DNA of 64,000 nucleotides from Phaeobacter cretensis (GTDB taxonomy: Bacteria > Pseudomonadota > Alphaproteobacteria > Rhodobacterales > Rhodobacteraceae): positions 2,356,001-2,420,000 of the forward strand of contig NZ_JBKBEU010000001.1 of the NCBI RefSeq assembly GCF_047372505.1, in the 5' to 3' direction. The notes below the pieces were generated by a model that ran no database searches, was not told where the DNA came from, and saw nothing but the letters and a program-made list of their open reading frames with translations. The translations under genes were made by a program, and so were the position numbers. Positions within the stretch are counted from its first letter, which is position 1; every line of letters starts with the position of its first letter. This document shows, piece by piece, positions 38,122-45,775 of the stretch.

Positions 38122-38890
38122 GACAGTTTCCATTGTAATTCCAACCTACAATCGCGCGGATATGTTGCCCAAAGCGATTGATAGCGCACTTAACCAGACA
38201 GTTGCTTGTGAGGTTATCGTTTCTGACCACGGGTCAACCGATCATACGTCGCAGATTGCTGCAGAGTATGCCGATAAAATTACGTATGTACGCCGTGAGA
38301 GAGATTTTGGCCCGCATTTCTGCTGGCTCGAGGGCGTTCTGCATGCAGCAGGCGAATTTGTACATCTGCAGTACGATGATGACTGGATTGCACCGACCTT
38401 TATCGAAAAATGTGTATCGGTTCTTGGAGATGACGTTGGCTTTGCTTTTTCTGGGGCAGAGGTCATCGACGACAAAACCGGCAAGCAAATGATGACACAA
38501 TTCCTAGAGTGGCTCCCGGACACTGGCATATTTGAAAACCGTGTGGCTGAAGAGAAGATTGTAGCGTCCTTGATCTCTCCCGGGGCGGCATTGTTTAGGC
38601 GCCAAGTGTTGATCGATGCATTGTATCAGGGGCGTCTTCCGCTTCAAAACAGTGAATATCACGGTGTCGGGCCCGATATCTTCGCGTCTCTCCTATCCAT
38701 GCTGCGGTACCCGAAGGTTGGTTTTGTGAAGGAACCACTTGCCAGTTTTCGCGCTCACGATGGTTCCATCACTATCGACGCGTTCAAGGACAAAGAGAAA
38801 GCGGCGAATATCGCAGCGGCCTATAACGAAGTGCGTCACTACTACATTGAACTGAAGGCGATGCAGTCCGTGAGAGGGGCACAACAATGA
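38114..38890 (+). CDS. Glycosyltransferase family 2
   Basis: 258 residues from the ATG at 38114 (GGAG 8 bases upstream). Classic GT2 features: TVSIVIPTYNRADMLPKAI, EVIVSDHGSTDHT, and the DDDW metal-binding acidic motif (HLQYDDDWIAPTF). A late segment HDGSITIDAF is also typical. It transfers a sugar from an NDP-sugar to a growing glycan or lipid carrier. It overlaps both neighbours (8 and 4 bases), showing tight operon packing. Confidence 0.9.
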   Translation: MTKTVSIVIPTYNRADMLPKAIDSALNQTVACEVIVSDHGSTDHTSQIAAEYADKITYVRRERDFGPHFCWLEGVLHAAGEFVHLQYDDDWIAPTFIEKCVSVLGDDVGFAFSGAEVIDDKTGKQMMTQFLEWLPDTGIFENRVAEEKIVASLISPGAALFRRQVLIDALYQGRLPLQNSEYHGVGPDIFASLLSMLRYPKVGFVKEPLASFRAHDGSITIDAFKDKEKAANIAAAYNEVRHYYIELKAMQSVRGAQQ

Positions 38891-40083
38891 AAAACTTCCA
38901 GCCTCCACACCCCATCACCCTTGCGCAAGACACGATCTCGCGGCGTGAACTGCAGCAGACCGCAGACTGGATGTTGGCAGGAAACCGTCTGACCAAAGCA
39001 GAGGAAACCACTTTCTTTGAGGACGAATTCGCCGCTTGGATGGGATGTAAACATGCGGTGTTTGTAAACTCGGGTTCGTCGGCCAACTTATTGATGATTT
39101 ATGCCGCCCGAGAGGCCGGGCGATTAAAAAACAACAAGGTTATAGCGCCTGCCGTCAGTTGGGTGACGACGGTTTCACCGCTCATTCAGTTTGGGTTTGA
39201 TGTTCGACTTTGTGACTGTGATCCTACGAACCTTGGCTTGGATCTGGAGCATCTTGAACAGCTCTGCAAAGAAGACGCACCAGCAATGCTGATCCTCGTG
39301 CATGTCCTGGGACATGCTAACCATATGAAGGCGATCCGGGAAATTTGCGATCGCTACGATGTGCTGTTGCTGGAGGATAGCTGCGAAGCCTTGGGATCGA
39401 TCAGCGATGGTCGCAAACTTGGTTGCCATGGCGCGGCTGGCAGTTTCTCATTTTATTATGGTCATCATATTTCGACCATTGAAGGTGGCATGGTTGTTAC
39501 TGATGACAGCGAATTGCATCAGGTCATGTTGTCATTGCGATCACATGGCTGGAGTCGGGACCTAAATCCGACTTTGCGTGATCAATTGCAGCAGGATCAT
39601 AATATCGATGACTTCCGCAATCTCTACACGTTCTACTATGCAGGCTTTAACCTGCGCTCGACAGATCTGCAGGCGTTTATTGGGCGACAGCAAATCTTGA
39701 AGCTTGATCATATTTGCCGTGTGCGAGAGCGAAATTTTGAAACCTATGCCGCGCAATTGAGAGATTTCTACTGTCAGGAAAGCGAGACAGAGCTGTTGTC
39801 GTCTTTTGCTTATGGGACGCTGGTTGCAAACCGGATGGAGGTGTATGAACATCTCAAAGCGGAACAGATCGAATGCCGCCCCCTCATCTGTGGAAATATT
39901 GCCCGTCATCCATTTTGGATCCGGCACTACGGGCGTCAGGTCTTGCCGAATGCCGATTTGATCCACGATTACGGTATCTACCTGCCCAATCATCATAATC
40001 TTTCCACGACGGATGTCACCAGCGTGACCCGTGCGTTCAAGGAGGTGGCCCGTCCGAAGGCCCTGCATGACTGCGCGGCCTGA
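38887..40083 (+). CDS. DegT/DnrJ-fold PLP enzyme with His for Lys, probable GDP-4-keto-6-deoxymannose 3-dehydratase (ColD-like)
   Basis: 398 residues. DegT/StrS features: FVNSGSSANLL, APAVSWVTTVSPL, LLEDSCEALGS. The segment that normally holds the Schiff-base lysine reads SFSFYYGHHISTIEGG: histidine replaces lysine. This is the diagnostic change of ColD and the E1 dehydrase, which use PMP/PLP to remove the 3-hydroxyl instead of transaminating. The neighbouring gmd makes GDP-4-keto-6-deoxymannose, the ColD substrate, so the island probably makes a GDP-3,6-dideoxyhexose (colitose or relative). Substrate assignment is inference; loss of lysine is seen directly. The start overlaps the previous stop (ATGA). 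Confidence 0.85.
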   Translation: MKNFQPPHPITLAQDTISRRELQQTADWMLAGNRLTKAEETTFFEDEFAAWMGCKHAVFVNSGSSANLLMIYAAREAGRLKNNKVIAPAVSWVTTVSPLIQFGFDVRLCDCDPTNLGLDLEHLEQLCKEDAPAMLILVHVLGHANHMKAIREICDRYDVLLLEDSCEALGSISDGRKLGCHGAAGSFSFYYGHHISTIEGGMVVTDDSELHQVMLSLRSHGWSRDLNPTLRDQLQQDHNIDDFRNLYTFYYAGFNLRSTDLQAFIGRQQILKLDHICRVRERNFETYAAQLRDFYCQESETELLSSFAYGTLVANRMEVYEHLKAEQIECRPLICGNIARHPFWIRHYGRQVLPNADLIHDYGIYLPNHHNLSTTDVTSVTRAFKEVARPKALHDCAA

Positions 40084-40131
40084 CATGGATTGTAGGCTGG
40101 TAGCAGCACAACGAGAAAGACGGAACTTGAT

Positions 40132-41259
40132 ATGCCAACTGTCAAAAAGGCGCTGATCACAGGTGTTACGGGTCAGGACGGGTCCTACCTTGCGGAGTTT
40201 CTTCTTGAGAAGGGCTATGAGGTGCATGGGCTGAAGCGGCGTGCGTCGTCGTTCAACACGGCCCGTGTGGATCATATTTATCAGGATCCGCATGTGGATC
40301 ACGCCCGGTTCAAACTGCATTACGGCGATCTGACTGATACCTCCAACCTGACCCGCTTGTTGAGCGAGATCGAGCCGGATGAGGTGTATAACCTCGGCGC
40401 GCAATCCCATGTTGCGGTCTCGTTTGAGGCGCCGGAATATACGGCAGATGTGGATGGGATCGGCACGCTGCGCCTGCTGGAGGCGATCCGCTTTCTGGGG
40501 CTGGAGAAGAAAACCCGGTTCTATCAGGCCTCGACCTCGGAACTATATGGGCTGGTGCAGGAAACCCCGCAGCGCGAGACCACGCCATTTTACCCGCGCA
40601 GCCCCTATGCCGTGGCCAAGCTGTATTCCTATTGGATCACGGTCAATTACCGCGAGGCTTATGGCATGTATGCCTGCAACGGCATCCTGTTCAACCACGA
40701 GAGCCCGCGCCGGGGCGAGACCTTTGTGACCCGCAAGATCACCCGCGGGTTGGCCAATATCGCGCAGGGTCTGGAAGATTGTCTTTATATGGGCAATATC
40801 GACGCGCTGCGCGACTGGGGCCACGCCAAAGACTATGTGCGCATGCAGTGGATGATGCTGCAGCAGGAGGCGGCAGAGGATTTCGTGATCGCCACCGGCA
40901 AGCAATATTCGGTGCGCCAGTTCATCAGCTGGTCGGCTGCAGAGCTGGGCATCTCGCTGGCCTTTAGCGGGGAGGGCGTGGATGAGATCGCCACGGTCAC
41001 CGCGATTGAGGGCGACATGGCACCGGCTTTGAAACTGGGCGATGTGGTGCTGCGCATTGATCCGCGCTATTTCCGCCCGGCCGAGGTTGAGACGCTGTTG
41101 GGCGATCCCGGCAAGGCCAAGCAGAAACTGGGCTGGGTGCCGGAGATCACCACAGAAGAGATGTGCGCCGAGATGGTGCGCGAGGATCTCAAAACCGCCC
41201 GCCGCCATGCGCTCCTGAAGGAACACGGCATGGATCTGCCGGTCAGTGTCGAGGGCTGA
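40132..41259 (+). CDS. gmd: GDP-mannose 4,6-dehydratase
   Basis: 375 residues, full length. GVTGQDGSYLAEFLLEKGYEVHG is the NADP-binding start; YQASTSELYG and YPRSPYAVAKLYSYW supply the catalytic Thr/Glu/Tyr-Lys, and NGILFNHESPRRGETFVTRK is highly conserved. It converts GDP-D-mannose to GDP-4-keto-6-deoxymannose, precursor of GDP-fucose, perosamine and colitose. Codon use and base composition are more GC-rich than in the four genes before it, suggesting a separate origin. It is followed at once by a truncated fcl. Confidence 0.97.
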   Translation: MPTVKKALITGVTGQDGSYLAEFLLEKGYEVHGLKRRASSFNTARVDHIYQDPHVDHARFKLHYGDLTDTSNLTRLLSEIEPDEVYNLGAQSHVAVSFEAPEYTADVDGIGTLRLLEAIRFLGLEKKTRFYQASTSELYGLVQETPQRETTPFYPRSPYAVAKLYSYWITVNYREAYGMYACNGILFNHESPRRGETFVTRKITRGLANIAQGLEDCLYMGNIDALRDWGHAKDYVRMQWMMLQQEAAEDFVIATGKQYSVRQFISWSAAELGISLAFSGEGVDEIATVTAIEGDMAPALKLGDVVLRIDPRYFRPAEVETLLGDPGKAKQKLGWVPEITTEEMCAEMVREDLKTARRHALLKEHGMDLPVSVEG

Positions 41260-41263
41260 GCAG

Positions 41264-41401
41264 ATGGGATCGACCGGGGTGAAAATCTATGTGGCCGGCC
41301 ACCGCGGCATGGTTGGCAGCGCCATCCTGCGCCACCTAAAAGCCCGCAGAGACGCAGGCGAAAATATCAAACTAGCGACGACTTCTGTAATTTCGAGTTA
41401 G
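41264..41401 (+). pseudogene. fcl: GDP-L-fucose synthase, truncated to its N-terminus
   Basis: The frame begins VKIYVAGHRGMVGSAILRHL, the NADP-binding start of Fcl, and continues to about residue 38 before running into unrelated sequence and a stop at codon 46. A complete Fcl has over 300 residues and the catalytic Ser-Tyr-Lys lie downstream, so the fragment is inactive. It starts 4 bases after gmd, as in intact gmd-fcl operons. The break near 41377 is the right edge of the island. Confidence 0.88.
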
Positions 41402-41440
41402 GCAATCTCATAACTGGCAGCTCTCGATTGACACCTAGGG

Positions 41441-41854
41441 CTAGCCCGTTCCTGCTGCTACTCGCGTACGCTGTACGGCGTTCAACAACCGTTGAAATGT
41501 CGGGCATTCCATATGTGACGGAGCAGGGCAGTTGGCTACATGGCGCATGGCGTCCCTTAGTGTCGATAGATTCTTGATCTGTTTATCTAGTTGGTCAGCC
41601 CTCTTGTGCAGATCAGCGCGGGGCAGATCAGGTTGGCCGTCTGAACCGAACATACCGGTGATTTCTGCCAAGGTGAAACCAGCTGCTTTGCCAAGCGCGA
41701 TAAGCGATAGCTGCAACAGGGTCTCCGGGCCGAACTGTCGTCGCAACCCCTTCCTGCTCAGCGAGGTTATCAGCCCAATGTCCTCGTAGTAGCGCAGCGT
41801 CGCTGGGGTGACGCCAGATTTTGTAGCGACCTCTCCGATATCATATAGGCGCAT
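41441..41854 (-). CDS. MerR-family transcriptional regulator
   Basis: 137 residues. The N-terminal winged helix (YDIGEVATKSGVTPATLRYYED) and the dimerisation coiled coil are present. Near the C-terminus two cysteines lie in NCPAPSHMECPTF, resembling metal- or redox-responsive MerR types more than multidrug sensors. It is divergent from the MFS transporter (80-base gap) that holds a MerR-type promoter and is likely its activator. The inducer is not known. Confidence 0.9.
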   Translation of the reverse strand: MRLYDIGEVATKSGVTPATLRYYEDIGLITSLSRKGLRRQFGPETLLQLSLIALGKAAGFTLAEITGMFGSDGQPDLPRADLHKRADQLDKQIKNLSTLRDAMRHVANCPAPSHMECPTFQRLLNAVQRTRVAAGTG

Positions 41855-41866
41855 ATGCCTTTCCTC

Positions 41867-41897
41867 TTGACCTCAAGTGAACATGAAGTGGCAGATT
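41867..41897 (+). promoter_or_regulatory. MerR-type promoter of the MFS transporter gene
   Basis: TTGACC (-35, 41867-41872) is followed by a long spacer of 19 bases and a weak -10 (CAGATT). The spacer holds an imperfect dyad CCTCAAGT / ACATGAAG. Long-spacer promoters with a central dyad are the signature of MerR control. Confidence 0.65.
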
Positions 41898-41934
41898 GCC
41901 TGCTTCTGTTGAATATCACAAGAGGACGCCCGCT

Positions 41935-43179
41935 ATGGTCGCATCTACACAATCCCATCCATCGGCTGTCTGGAAGGATCAACGCGCCATAACGCTATTG
42001 CTGGCTGCGACTCTTACGGTAATGGCCAACGCAACCATCAGCCCAGCTTTGCCGGGGATAGAGGAAGAGTTCGCAGGAACTTGGAACGCAGGGCTATTAA
42101 CTCGTTTTCTGGTTTCGGCCCCGTCGCTCACAGTGCTCGTTTGTGCGCCCATAGCGGGTTGGTTTGCGGATAAATATGGGCGGCGCGGGATGCTGCTGGC
42201 TGGGATCGCATTGTTTGCATTTAGCGGTTCCGCCGGGCTGGTGCTTCCCAATCTGACTATGATCATGGCGAGCAGGTTACTGTTGGGCGTCGCAGTGGCG
42301 ATGATCATGACAGCCCAAACCGCATTGATCGGGGACTACTTTACTGGTGACGCGCGAAAATCAATGATGGGATTGCAAACCTCGGCGCGGAATTTTGGCG
42401 GGTTGATCTTCATCACGTCGGCTGGGTGGTTGGCACTAGTATCACCCCGCTTACCCTTCGTGATATACGCTGCTGCAATCATTCTGTTGCCCTTTGTTGC
42501 ACGACACCTGTTGGAGCCGCCGCAGGAGACGCGGAAAAAAGACACTAGCGGATCATCAGAGAGAGGACCTCAGACAAGATGGCGCTTGCTTCTTTTGGGC
42601 CTGGCCATTTTGCAGATGACCACAAGTCTAGCATTCTTCATGATACCTACTCAGCTGCCGTTTTTCTTAGCGTCATTGGGCGGGGACGATGCGGCGATGA
42701 CAGGTATGCTGCTGGGTGCGCTGACATTGTCCGGGGGGTTAGCGGCGCTGCTCTATGTTCGTACTAATCGCAAGTTGGGTTCTGCAGGGGCCTACGCGAT
42801 CGGCTACGCATTGATGAGCGGCGGTTTTTTGTTGTTGACCGTTGGCGAAGATACGCTGCGCCTGAGCGTCGCAGTCGTTGCTATTGGCGCTGGTTTCGCG
42901 ACGGTCATGCCTAACTTTGTTGCACTGGCACTTACGCTGTCTCCAGCCAGCCAACGCGGTACCGTTGGAGGTGTGCTGACGGCCGCGGTGTTCCTTGGGC
43001 AGATATTGTCACCGATGGTGAGTATTCCAGGAATCGCGACCGGCGGCTTCTTTGGATTGTTTCGTGCGGTGGCTGCGCTGTTGGCCGCTCTGGCATTTAG
43101 CGCAGTTGTGTGGGCCCTGATTCCCCGTCTCAGAACGATTATTCTCACACCGTCTGAGGTGCTACGACGCTCGAAGTAG
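41935..43179 (+). CDS. MFS transporter, probable efflux protein
   Basis: 414 residues from the ATG at 41935 with AGAGGA 8 bases before; longer start at 41896 is unlikely. Twelve transmembrane helices expected. MFS motif A is visible (GWFADKYGRRGMLLAG), and LLGVAVAMIMTAQTALIGDYF is helix 4-5 of the drug:proton antiporter type. Division into two halves by a polar loop (QETRKKDTSGSSERG) is typical. Divergent MerR regulator suggests inducible export of a toxic compound; the substrate is unknown. Confidence 0.88.
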   Translation: MVASTQSHPSAVWKDQRAITLLLAATLTVMANATISPALPGIEEEFAGTWNAGLLTRFLVSAPSLTVLVCAPIAGWFADKYGRRGMLLAGIALFAFSGSAGLVLPNLTMIMASRLLLGVAVAMIMTAQTALIGDYFTGDARKSMMGLQTSARNFGGLIFITSAGWLALVSPRLPFVIYAAAIILLPFVARHLLEPPQETRKKDTSGSSERGPQTRWRLLLLGLAILQMTTSLAFFMIPTQLPFFLASLGGDDAAMTGMLLGALTLSGGLAALLYVRTNRKLGSAGAYAIGYALMSGGFLLLTVGEDTLRLSVAVVAIGAGFATVMPNFVALALTLSPASQRGTVGGVLTAAVFLGQILSPMVSIPGIATGGFFGLFRAVAALLAALAFSAVVWALIPRLRTIILTPSEVLRRSK

Positions 43180-43634
43180 ACAAAATTGGCACAGCACGCC
43201 TCTATCGTTAAGATATTGCAGGCAGTTCTTAACGATAGGTTAAGCCCTAGTTTTGATTTTTTGAAATTTAAACTCAGCTTTTATCATGGCTAGATGCCGC
43301 GCGCTGATGTGCTTCGCACTGCAATGTGGCCAAACAGTCTAACCGATGCCTTAGTAAGGGTTAAGCGGATAGATTTGCTCCATTCGTTGCGCGTGATATG
43401 CGGATAATTATTAAGCGTAAACAGGCGCTTGATAATTAGTTAATGGAATCGCCAACAAATTGTGTGCCTTTTGAGGTTTTTTTGCCATGATAGGGCATCA
43501 AAACCCTGGGGGGGGTCATGATTTGTTAAGACAGACTTATTCCGCACATGGTTTCGGCCATGTTCGGCAAACTTGCGTCTCATTCCAGCCGCACCCTTAC
43601 ACCAAGGTGTGAGCGTGGGAATTTGGAGTGGTCG
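43180..43634. other. AT-rich intergenic region with candidate CtrA sites
   Basis: 455 bases without a gene, clearly richer in A/T than the flanks. It holds one perfect TTAA-N7-TTAA at 43229-43243 and several half-sites (TTAAG, TTAAT). A run CCCTGGGGGGGGTC is found at 43504-43518. It precedes the secreted protease gene. Confidence 0.6.
43229..43243 (+). promoter_or_regulatory. Candidate CtrA binding site
   Basis: TTAACGATAGGTTAA matches the full CtrA consensus TTAA-N7-TTAA exactly. It is 390 bases before the protease gene, far for direct promoter control, so it may act on an unrecognised start or be chance in AT-rich DNA. Confidence 0.45.
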
Positions 43635-44348
43635 ATGAGACGCATTTTTGCTGCTTTTGCGGCATGCCTCCTGTTTGGCATGCCTAACGGCGCAGCTGCG
43701 GACGATCCGCAGTCGAGCGTAACCTCCGTCATTGGATGGGAGGCCGTCGGACGGCTGAACATCTCGGGGCGTAACATGTGTACTGGGGCCTTGGTGGCAC
43801 CTGATCTGGTGGTGACGGCCGCGCATTGCGTCTACGATCCGGACACAGGCCGACAGGTGAATCCGACGAGTATCCGGTTTGAAGCAGGACTGAATGGTCG
43901 ACGTGCTAAGGCCGCGCGGTCTGTAACAAAGGCGGTCGTACACCCGGGCTATCAATATCAGGCGGCTGGCGATTCACAGCTAGGCAGTGATATCGCCATA
44001 CTGCGTCTGGATCGCCCAATCAGCCGCCGGATGATCCGGCCGTTTGAGCTGGCCAATCGGCCTGAACGTGGTGCATCCGTTGAGGTGCTGTCTTATTCAT
44101 TGGCGCAACAGAACCGTCCCAATCTGGAACAAAACTGTCACGTCCTGGCCCGACAGGCACAGGTTCTTGTGATGACTTGCCGCGTAGACTTTGGCGCGTC
44201 CGGCGCTCCGGTATTTGATGTTGTGCCGGGCCGTATGCCGAGGCTTGTCTCTGTGATTTCGGCCAAAGCGGCGATGGGAAATCGCCGCGTATCGATTGGG
44301 ACGTCTTTTGACCGAACCGTTCTTGCGATGATGCGCTCAGCCAGCTGA
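43635..44348 (+). CDS. Secreted trypsin-like serine protease (S1 family)
   Basis: 237 residues from the ATG at 43635 with GGAG 6 bases upstream. Signal peptide to about residue 22 (NGAAA-DDP). The catalytic triad is visible: VVTAAHC (His), SDIAILRL (Asp) and GASGAPVF (Ser, with GASGAP instead of the usual GDSGGP). CTGALVAPDLVV is the usual strand before the His. Short, single-domain secreted protease with no PDZ domain, so not DegP-like. Role unknown. Confidence 0.9.
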   Translation: MRRIFAAFAACLLFGMPNGAAADDPQSSVTSVIGWEAVGRLNISGRNMCTGALVAPDLVVTAAHCVYDPDTGRQVNPTSIRFEAGLNGRRAKAARSVTKAVVHPGYQYQAAGDSQLGSDIAILRLDRPISRRMIRPFELANRPERGASVEVLSYSLAQQNRPNLEQNCHVLARQAQVLVMTCRVDFGASGAPVFDVVPGRMPRLVSVISAKAAMGNRRVSIGTSFDRTVLAMMRSAS

Positions 44349-44605
44349 TGTGATGACGAAACGGGGAAACCGGCGGTTTAGACCGGTCTAGCAGCCACCG
44401 TTAGACCCATCCTTTAAAACACTGATTCTGTTATCTGCTAAGGACTTCGATGATACCGGTACTTGGTCAGATCCAGATTAACTAGAGCCGTCAGAACAGG
44501 TTCACCCTGTGTCTTGAATCCAACCGGATATCTGCTTTCTACATACAAGCAATAGCTGGGGTTGAGCATCTATTGATGGCAGTGCGGCAAGGCTCAGGTA
44601 CGAAC
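44349..44605. other. Convergent intergenic region
   Basis: 257 bases between the protease gene and the adaptor gene on the opposite strand. A short inverted repeat ACCGGCGGTTTAGACCGGT (44370-44388) is noted, but it has no T-run, so no clear terminator is seen. Confidence 0.4.
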
Positions 44606-45775
44606 CTAAGGTTCCCGCAACGCTTCGCGAGATTTATACAGCGGTTTCAGCATGTAGTTTAGGATCGTCTTACTGCCGGTCTGCAGCTCTGCTGTGGCAC
44701 GCATGCCGGGACGGATCTCAATCGCCTGTTGACGCTCCGTAAACTCGGAGCGATCCACCTTAACTGTGACACGATAATAAGGCTCGGCTCGCGGGTTCCG
44801 CTCGTCTTCGAACGTATCGGCGGACACGAAATCTACCTTGCCTCGCAGCGACCCGTAAATGGTGTAGTCATAGGCGGATAATTTGATCGTGGCGTCCTGA
44901 CCAGGCTGTACGCTCGCGATATTCTCGGGTTTCACCCGTGCTTCAACAAACATCTCCTCGCCCAGCGGAATGATCTCGACGATTTCTTCGCCGGGTCTAA
45001 TCACGCCACCGATGGTGGTAACGGCTAGACTGTTAACAATGCCTGCCATTGGGGAGGTGATGACTGTGCGGTTCAGCTGGTCTTTCGCCAGACGCAGTTC
45101 TTGACGATAAGATGTCAGTTCGCGGAGCGTCTTGGAGTAGTCTTCGGCCAGTTCCAATTCCGACTGGGTGCCAATTTCATTGTACTTCGCTTGGGCGTCG
45201 CTGACCGCTTTTTGAGCTCGGTTCACCTCAATCAGGGCAACGATTTCTTTTTTGTAGAGTCGCTGCATATTGGCCAGTTCGTCTTTCAACTGGTCAAGGA
45301 TCTCGCGGGCGCTGTCGCGGCGGCTGGTAAAATCAGTTTGCCGCGCGTTTAGGAGCGCGCGTTCGGAAGTGTAGATGCCGGGGGAGCGTTCGGCAAGCGC
45401 CTCTGGTACGTTGAAATCAAACGCACCTTCCAGTTCTGCTTCAAGCCGGTATTGCTTGATTTCAAGCGCGTCGATGCGGTCCTGAAGATCATCAGCTGCC
45501 GCGCGAAACTTGGTATCCTGCAAACGCGCCAGAACCTGACCAGCCTTTACAGCATCGCCCTGATGGACATGCAGTTCCGCAAGAATTCCGCCTTCGAGGT
45601 TCTGCACGATCTGTGATCTGGAAGATGAGACCACCTCGCCATCGGCGCGGACAATTTCATCAACCCATGCAAAGCTTGCCCAAAGCAAGAACACCACCAG
45701 CGCGCCGGCCACCAGATAGATGATACGGCTTGCCCCGCGCGACGTTTCGCGAAGATCATAGCCGGTCGACGTCAT
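44606..45775 (-). CDS. Type I secretion membrane fusion protein (HlyD/LapC type)
   Basis: 389 residues. One N-terminal transmembrane helix (about 18-36), a lipoyl/barrel-sandwich half (ADGEVVSSSRSQIVQNLEGG), a long coiled-coil hairpin (about 90-225), the second lipoyl half and the beta-barrel (PGEEIVEIIPL, VEARVKPENIASVQPGQ). It bridges the inner-membrane ABC exporter to the outer-membrane factor. The start overlaps the exporter stop by 4 bases. Together with the two upstream genes it makes a full type I secretion system. Confidence 0.94.
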   Translation of the reverse strand: MTSTGYDLRETSRGASRIIYLVAGALVVFLLWASFAWVDEIVRADGEVVSSSRSQIVQNLEGGILAELHVHQGDAVKAGQVLARLQDTKFRAAADDLQDRIDALEIKQYRLEAELEGAFDFNVPEALAERSPGIYTSERALLNARQTDFTSRRDSAREILDQLKDELANMQRLYKKEIVALIEVNRAQKAVSDAQAKYNEIGTQSELELAEDYSKTLRELTSYRQELRLAKDQLNRTVITSPMAGIVNSLAVTTIGGVIRPGEEIVEIIPLGEEMFVEARVKPENIASVQPGQDATIKLSAYDYTIYGSLRGKVDFVSADTFEDERNPRAEPYYRVTVKVDRSEFTERQQAIEIRPGMRATAELQTGSKTILNYMLKPLYKSREALREP

